A DNA stretch of 64,000 bases from Chytridium lagenaria (lineage: Eukaryota > Chytridiomycota > Chytridiomycetes > Chytridiales > Chytridiaceae), in the NCBI GenBank assembly GCA_025449115.1, contig JAHLKC010000020.1, forward strand, positions 124,001 through 188,000. The letters are read 5' to 3'. The notes below the pieces were generated by a model. The model made no database searches and was not told the origin of the DNA. It saw only the letters and a program-made list of their open reading frames with translations. Positions 57,449-64,000 of the stretch are shown piece after piece; the stretch's first letter is position 1; the number at the start of each line of letters is the position of its first letter. Position numbers and translations under genes: made by a program.

Positions 57449-58290
57449 GCTAATTATCGCAATTTTTTATTTACCTATGTTATTTAGCCTCTTACCCGTA
57501 TTCTCATCCAAACTAGACTGTTTTATTTCTTTTTTACACCTCATAATTTTCCACTTCCCTCATGGTGTGAACCTTGTCCTCTATTCTCCCACAAAATACA
57601 GTCCTCCTTCAACCCTATCCCCTTTAAACATCACCATACCCCTTGTGGTGATAACACGTTGTATTGGTTTGGATGAAGCATGAATGTACATACCCTGAAC
57701 TGTTTAAACGGTTGTTTTTAAAATTCTTTCATGCTTAGTGTTGTGTTGGGTCATGGACATCAAGGCAACCGTGAGCTTCCGGGATTTGCTTGATCGTGAC
57801 GAGGAAGACTCCCATGTTAAATTCTTTTGTTTTCTCTCTCATGTCCTTTTATTGTGAAATAAATAGTTGACGTAGTGAAAATAAGTTGTAAAGCAGAAAT
57901 GGAGGCCAACACTTGAAAGACGTGTTCGGGCTAGTCTGAAGTTTTCGACTGCTAAGTGCGAGTGTTAACACTATAAATATGTGAGCATATATTTTTTCGA
58001 CATTCCTGAATGACAAATGTCAACGATGAATGAGTGGAAAACTCACGTCAATGTATATATTGAAAAACTCAAAAATCAGTCTCGTTGTCCAAGACATACC
58101 CCCAATTAACTCTAACTATACTTATAATTCAGCATAGAAAAATATGATTCAGACTTACCACCACAGTTTCCCTATGTGCTCCATACATCCGATGTGTTCC
58201 AATAACATCCGCTCTCAGAGTTTAAAGCCTCGACCCTTGTCGACCAGAGCTCATATCTATAGCTGTTTTGACTTGAAAGAGCAGAGTGAG

Positions 58291-58318
58291 AAAAAAAAAA
58301 AAAAAAAAAAAAAAAAAA
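58291..58318 (+). repeat. A28 homopolymer
   Basis: A run of 28 A on the plus strand, preceded by GCAGAGTGAG. It could mark the tail of a retroposed transcript, but no source gene is seen upstream. Confidence 0.9.
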
Positions 58319-59163
58319 CCAACGACGAAAAATACCTTCAAATCCTTGAGAAAATATTCTATTCATTTCATCCGTCGTCGCCTCAATCAAGATATGGTTT
58401 GTTGGAGAGCAAAGAAGAAAGAAAGAAAGCGGAAAGTCCACCAACGGCCTTATCTTAGATGCAAGACCCTTCAACTTTTTTTTCATACTTCTTCTTCATG
58501 TAAAACGAAGGCATTAAATGTTAATCAAAATCAACCCTTAAGTTCGTGTCAGGCAAAGAGCGTTACTTACCAGCATATGCGCAGAAAACTCTCGACCCTT
58601 GTTTATCTCATCTGAAGTTAATACGCGAAAATCAAAAAATTACAAAAAACCAAAGAGAGCTGAAAATTCAGCCACCATTCATTGCACGTTTCTGGATATC
58701 AACACTTCAAGCTACTTCACGCAATTCAGAATTTTAAGAAAAAAACAAAAACGCAAGTCCGTTGCCGACCAACCTTTCTGATAACCGTAAGCCTCCACAA
58801 CTTTTAGCACTTATGAAGAATCTTTAAATGGTAACATGTTGATCGTCATTAGTTTGTTTGTCACCTGTTCGTATGTCTTGAAAGATTTAAACACATTTCA
58901 ACTACGACGAATATATAAAGTCTAGAGCTTTTGAAGTCATGGTATCTAAGAAAAAATTACCGACGGTATTCTCTATAACCAAACGCCGCATTCTCCCGCA
59001 ATGTTCACTACATTTTCTGAATTTGGGCCACATTCAAAACACGCATCGGTATTCAACATCCAAAAATCGTCGAACGCCCAAAAAAACAAACCTCGAACAT
59101 GTTTTAGAGCGACTTCATATAAAAATCCGCGTCACCCTCGGGTCAGCGCGTCAGGGTCCCGCT

Positions 59164-59235
59164 CCCCAGGGTCCTGCACCCTGGGACGTCGCTCCAAGCA
59201 CCCTAAATCACCTCCCCAGGGTCCTGAACCCTGTG
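59164..59235. repeat. Direct repeat with perfect hairpin
   Basis: CCCAGGGT and ACCCTGGG (59165-59185) form 8-base perfect arms around a 5-base loop. A second, less perfect copy (CCAGGGTCCTGAACCCTG) starts near 59216, followed by a similar GTGGCGTC/GGGACGTC trailer. Confidence 0.75.
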
Positions 59236-60679
59236 GCGTCTCTCCGGTGTCTACCGCACCAAAGACCTTCTCACAACTTTCAGAGAAACACGATTCCACA
59301 AAGCATAACAACTTTACACCACTTTAAAAGTTATACTTCAACTTCCCAAGGTTTTATCATTAGTACAAAAATCATGAAGTCGCTCTCCGGAACGTCGCGT
59401 CATCGAATTGATCTAGAAGACACCAGTAAAGCTTCCGCTCACATCTTCACATCAAGTTCTACCTTTTCAAAAAACATCTACCAAAAACAAAGCCTTTGGC
59501 CACTCACTTAACAACGCCCCAAAGTCTGCATTAATTCAAGTGACGATTTCCTATTTTTTGTAAACAAAATCCAAACTTATTATTTTGAATTGCCTAGCTT
59601 TCGCAAGGTTTCGAGAACAATCAAAGTATATACCCACTCCACATTCTTTGCATGCAAAAAACCCTACTTTGTAAACATAATATTAGTCAAATAAAACCGT
59701 GAACTAAACTTTATCCCCATTCGAGACCTTATGATTTCAAAACCCCCCCCTATGGATATCAGCATAATTCTGCTTACCTGATTCTACAGCCCTCTAAAAA
59801 CTACAAAATAAAAAAGAAAGCTACCTCGTCAATAAAAGTAAGATCATCATACTCCAACACGTTATTCCGTCCTTAAACGCTAGATCCAGGTCCTAAAACT
59901 CGCGTTCGTGAAAATTAAATACCTTACCATTTATATCCAGCAGTGAAGCGTTAAACCTCAACTGCTCAACAAAGAAACTTGCTGTTGCGATAGTGGAATC
60001 TCATGCCACATTCGAACCATTCCATATATTCATCAACTCTTTTCTGACCCTATTTAGTTAGAGTCCAGAGTGAGCTTCACCGTTCATCTGACTCCAAACT
60101 TGAAGGGCATTGCATGATATCTTCATATGCTGATAAAAATCGAGTGAGCTTTTGATAGGCATAAATAGTATAATACCATAGCACAATCCACGTCTGATTC
60201 CATTCGTATTTATAAAAAATCACAAAAACACGAATGATAATAAGCAATCGTGTGTTTGCCGTGAAGCGCTTCAGTCTTGAACATAAAGTTGGTCAGCACA
60301 TTCAACGATATACGGTGCAACACACTCATAGTCGTGATGCTATATGCAAAATTGAAATGGACGGATCCGAAATCGTCTGTCCGTTTTAAATCTTAAACTA
60401 CTTTATTGGTTCTCCTGTAGTGGCATTTCTTGGCGATACCTGTCTATGAATCCTGACATCCTTTATCTCCATTCCCGTAACAAAGTTGTTCCTAGTTCTT
60501 GACCTCCTCGCTAAGCACTATCAATACCGCAACATAGTCTATGATGCCAGGGTTAGCAGATAAGTGAATAAAATTAAGATGGAAGGAGGGGAGGAGCCAC
60601 TCAAAGAGCGATCAAGAACAAAGTAATCGGAAAGAAGAACAGGAAAACAAAGAGCACCTCAGATTTCATCCAGACTTTG

Positions 60680-61142
60680 ACAAGCACGGGTGCATATAAC
60701 GCAAGGAAGGACTGATGATCACCATCAACTCAGCCAATTTGTAACCCATCACTTACCCTTTCCCGTCATTCGTACTCGATCCTACAAAGCAACCCTGTCA
60801 ACATAAACCGTAACGAGGATAAAAAAAGGAGAGCACATATGCAAACACGAGTGCATATAACGCAAGGAAGGATGATAATCATCATCAACTCACCCGATCC
60901 CTAACCCATCACTCACCCTTCCCCGTCATTCCCACAGAGCAACCCTGTCAACAAAAACCGGAACGGAGATGAAAAATGGAGAGAAAATCTTGTCCGCATA
61001 TGTACAAACACGAAGGAGTGATGATCAACATCAACTCACCCGATCCCTAACCCATCACTCACCCTTCCTCGTCATTCGTACTCGATCCCAGAAAGCAACC
61101 CTGTCAACATAAACCGGAACGGAGATGAGAAATGGAGAGAAA
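60680..61142. repeat. Three-unit tandem repeat, about 160 bases each
   Basis: Units begin near 60680, 60841 and 61008. All share GATGATCA..ATCAACTCA, CCCATCACTCACCCTTCC, CGTCATTC and CAACCCTGTCAACA..AACCG with a few substitutions. Unit 2 lacks the TCGTACTCGATCC piece present in units 1 and 3. They are noncoding. Confidence 0.85.
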
Positions 61143-62260
61143 ACCTTATCCTCACATAAATATAGAATAATTAATTCCATGTTGACATCTTTGGCGTCCA
61201 AAGATTAACAAACAATGTTTGTTTACAAATTTTCTCGTTCCGTCTTGCGTTTTAATCGAACAAAACCCGTTCCTTCCTATCCCTGCAGAAAAGAGGCTAT
61301 CCATGCCCATGAAGCAGTCTATTGGTGGCATCCTAGACGATTTAGAACGTCCTTTGTGGCAAAATTGGGGGGTCGAGGGATGAGGTAAGGGATAAAGGGT
61401 TGGAAGGTTTATTAGCTTTCAATAAGATTTCGAGTTAAGCAGCTCCATGACAATGCAATCAGACAAGGTAAGGCTGTATCCCTTCAGCTACTGGTCTTGA
61501 GTATCGTGGAGAAAGGAAAGGGGGAAAAGAAGAGGGGTTTGAAGCAAAAACGGGGACAAATTAAGAAGGGTTTAGAGGGGAGAACGACGATAAACGAGTA
61601 CTATAAACGCGATTGAATGATGGAAGCAGATGGAGGATGACAAAAAGAGGATAGAGATGATGCAAGTGAAGGAGTTGGAGAGGGAGGAGGTATGCGGGGA
61701 CTTTTTACATTGAAAATTCAAGGTCGGTGCTTTTCAAACCTTTCCATATCGTTCGCCAATGCTCATTGTAAAGCATTTATTCGTTCGAATTCCTTTGATA
61801 GCACTTTGGGGTTTGGTAAGATGTTGTAGATTAATAAAGGAGGGGAAAAGTGCTGAAAGCGGTTAGGTTTTGGTGCTATCGAGGAATCATTGTGAGCTTT
61901 AGCGTCATCCTTACATTAGCTCTGTCAAATTGAAGCCCCCGTCATCGTCAAGTCGAAAAGAAGTTTACCTCGATATTCTAAACTTGAAATTACGTTTTAA
62001 TTTAACATGATCCTCCCCCTTAAAAAGCCGACTCAAGCTCGACAAAAAAGATTGCTCGATAGCGCGAACTGTGAAACTATACTATACGCGCGCGCGTGCA
62101 GAATTATAAAGCAGGCTCATGCTTTAGGATATAACTTTCAGATGGTTGAGAGGGGATATGATGAAAGTGGTTACTGAAGCAAAGAGTCTTTTCTAGTGTG
62201 TAGTGTGTATTGTCTTTCAGTAGTAGCTCGGTTTGATTGGATATACCTTGTTTGGTCAAG

Positions 62261-62295
62261 TGTGTGTGTGTGTGAGAGAGAGAGCAAGAGAGACA
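62261..62295. repeat. TG and AG microsatellites
   Basis: (TG)7 is followed directly by (AG) repeats, then CAAGAGAGAC. Confidence 0.85.
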
Positions 62296-62840
62296 TAGTA
62301 TTTATATACCCATATATCCATTCGATAATTATATTATCCCAAAAGGTCAATTACTATTACCAAGGACTTGGATTTGATAAAAGAGAAACCCTTTCCATGT
62401 TACACTGATCTAGACCAATGAAATCACCTCCGATTAATTATTTATTATTTAATTTATTAATGAATTAACTTGTATATTTGCTTGACCATCACTCTAATCA
62501 CTATATCACTCCATCACTTATTGTTCATCATCATCATTTTGTTTATTATTATTATTATAAAAGAGACCGTCTCCACCAGCAGTGCACGTACATCCGTTAT
62601 AGATACCTACAACCACCCGTCATCTCATACACACACACTCTTCACATTCATTTCATTACAACTCACCATCATACTTCTTTCTTCTTCTACTGCTGTTGTT
62701 TGTTGGTACAACACAATAATCGGAAATCATCTGCTGCCTGGAATCGGTGGCTATTAGCATTTTAGGAAACTGAAAGAAAATCAATTCCTGTTCTCCTTGC
62801 CTTCACACACCCAACACAAACATACAAGGGGACGGAAGAG

Positions 62841-63942
62841 ATGACGACAGCATCAGCCGGATCTACCTCTACGACAAAGCCTGATCCTCTGTCCTCTTCC
62901 ACTCATGGATCAGCTTCAACTCACCTTCATGGCTCAGCCTCCTTCGCTGACTTTGCCACCTCATCCTCCGCCTCAGCACTGCACCAGCAAGCATGCCCTC
63001 ACCGTCTAGCACATCGTCATCTTCTACACCCACATCCCAGTCTCTGCAGCCTGGCTTGCTATGGGTGTTTGGGCAAAAGGTGTGGGAAAGGAGTCTGTGC
63101 GGTTGGTTGCAAAGGGGTTGACGAGAAAGCCGTCAACTCTTCGGAATTCTATACCCTCACCTCAGCCTCCTTCTTCACCGTCACTCTCAACATACCATTC
63201 CCTTCACCTCCTTTCGGCTCACTGCAGTTGTCCAGACCTGGACCATGGCGCAGAGGATCTGCTGTTGTTCTCAAACTTGGACTTGGACTTGAGATTGCTT
63301 CGAGATCTGATGCCAGTGATCGAGGATATATTTCTTCTGGGAGACATCAGGAGGACGACGAGTCTATGGAGGGAGATGAGGATGACGTTGAGCTGATGGA
63401 GCCAATGGACACGGGACTTTTATTTACAAAGGGCATGGAGTCGTCCATTCCTGTAAAAGCTAGTCTTACTACAACCACCATCAACGATTCCAGGCAACGC
63501 TTAAAGAGCCTTGGTGGTGGCCCCGGCGTGCTCGATCTCCCCGCGAGCTTCTCTACGAGGTAAGCCCCTTTCTTCGTCGTGTGACCTGCGCCTTCAAATA
63601 TGGCCTGACCTCTCTTCCTTGCACAGATCCTCGCGTACCTTCCAACCAACTCTCTCATCCCTCTCCTCCGTACCCGCGCACCCCTTTCCACCGTGACATC
63701 CTCTGAACTCTCCACCAGACTCTACTCGATTCGCACCCTCGATGACCTTAAATCCTTTGTCCGATCTGGCTTCGCCACCACGGCGGCACCCATTGGACCA
63801 TTGTTTTACCGCGCTGGGACAATTGTGCTGTTTGCGAGATACTTTATGAGACTTGTGCCAGAGGCAAAGGCGTTGTTGGGAGTTGGGTATGCTGTGGTGC
63901 TGGCGTGGTTCATGTGTTTTTTTTATGCAGTGCCGTTTCTTG
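62841..63942 (+). CDS. F-box protein with predicted membrane helices, partial
   Basis: Starts at ATG 62841 (MTTASAGSTSTTKPDPLSSS). The N-terminal 200 residues are Ser/His-rich and then acidic (ESMEGDEDDVELMEPMDTGL), with at least one frame uncertainty near 63000-63150. A run of four C near 63540 should be five, giving VLDLPRELLYE at the exon end (63560). A GT..AG intron follows. The next exon (63627 on) continues ILAYLPTNSLIPLLRTRAPL, so the F-box spans the junction. After TRLYSIRTLDDLKSFVRSGF come hydrophobic helices (LFYRAGTIVLFARYFM and VGYAVVLAWFMCFFYAVPFL). An exon end with GGTAAGC lies at 63942, and the gene continues beyond the window. F-box proteins with membrane helices are unusual. 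Confidence 0.5.
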
Positions 63943-64000
63943 GTAAGCCCCTCCTCTCTTTTAGCCTTTCTTTCTCATCAAATATGTTCCGAAACTTTAT

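Larger units (their letters stand above)
57449..62840. other. Gene-poor 5.4 kb region
   Basis: AT-rich with no supported protein gene. It contains a 28-base A run, a hairpin-forming direct repeat near 59164-59235, a three-unit tandem repeat at 60680-61142, and TG/AG microsatellites near 62261. Open frames found here (for example 58939-59511) are low-complexity and lack domains. The last 250 bases are C/T-rich and probably the leader of the gene at 62841. Confidence 0.5.

Noticed and set aside
58939..59511. 190-codon plus-strand frame
   Set aside because: Low-complexity composition, covers a repeat hairpin, and lacks any domain or splice support.

Overview
The window is nuclear DNA of a fungus with short spliceosomal introns (mostly 45-80 bases, GT..AG, some GC..AG). 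A gene for the axonemal protein CFAP45 means the organism builds a motile flagellum. Together with fungal-type genes (Mtc1, Dsk2/ubiquilin, fungal Tudor-SN, NDUFA11-like) and many F-box and ankyrin genes, this points to a zoosporic, chytrid-like fungus. The species cannot be named from the sequence.

Layout. 0-5.3 kb: a small secreted or anchored protein, a tRNA-like pseudogene, a Cys-rich one-pass membrane protein and a broken F-box/ankyrin gene. 7.5-12.3 kb: a three-repeat Myb factor and CFAP45. 12.7-18.5 kb: a decayed ankyrin copy, an F-box-like gene, an intact 534-residue ankyrin gene and another decayed fragment. 18.7-23.1 kb: an anchored cyclophilin, a PPR/TPR-like repeat gene and a SAP-like protein. 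23.3-30.0 kb: a transposon island in which a GC-rich DIRS-like gag part and RT-RNase H part flank an AT-rich block with a KDZ-associated Cys-cluster gene. 30-41 kb: a TLDc protein, ubiquilin, complex I NDUFA11-like, a Kazal GPI protein, an ankyrin paralogue and a coiled-coil protein. 41.5-47.5 kb: the housekeeping block Tudor-SN, Mtc1, phosducin-like 3. 48-53.5 kb: a PD-(D/E)XK nuclease-like gene with a tandemly duplicated exon-intron unit, a class C beta-lactamase-like hydrolase and SUMO. 55-57.4 kb: a large F-box gene. 57.4-62.8 kb: gene-poor repeats. 62.8 kb to the end: a partial F-box/membrane protein.

Many conserved genes (SUMO, cyclophilin, Tudor-SN, Mtc1, NDUFA11, Kazal, TLDc, beta-lactamase-like) carry single-base frame breaks, mostly at short homopolymers and fixed by adding or removing one base. 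Because so many conserved genes are hit in the same way, I read these as mostly sequencing or assembly indels. Loci that also show stops and substitutions (12.7-13.7 kb, 31.1-31.3 kb, the reverse transcriptase) look genuinely decayed.

Functionally the window mixes proteostasis (ubiquilin, SUMO, F-box proteins, cyclophilin, phosducin-like), RNA regulation (Tudor-SN), respiration, flagellum, and lineage-specific expanding families. No operon-like organisation is expected. Convergent pairs (TLDc/ubiquilin, Tudor-SN/Mtc1) and a head-to-head pair 84 bases apart (Mtc1/phosducin-like) are the notable arrangements.
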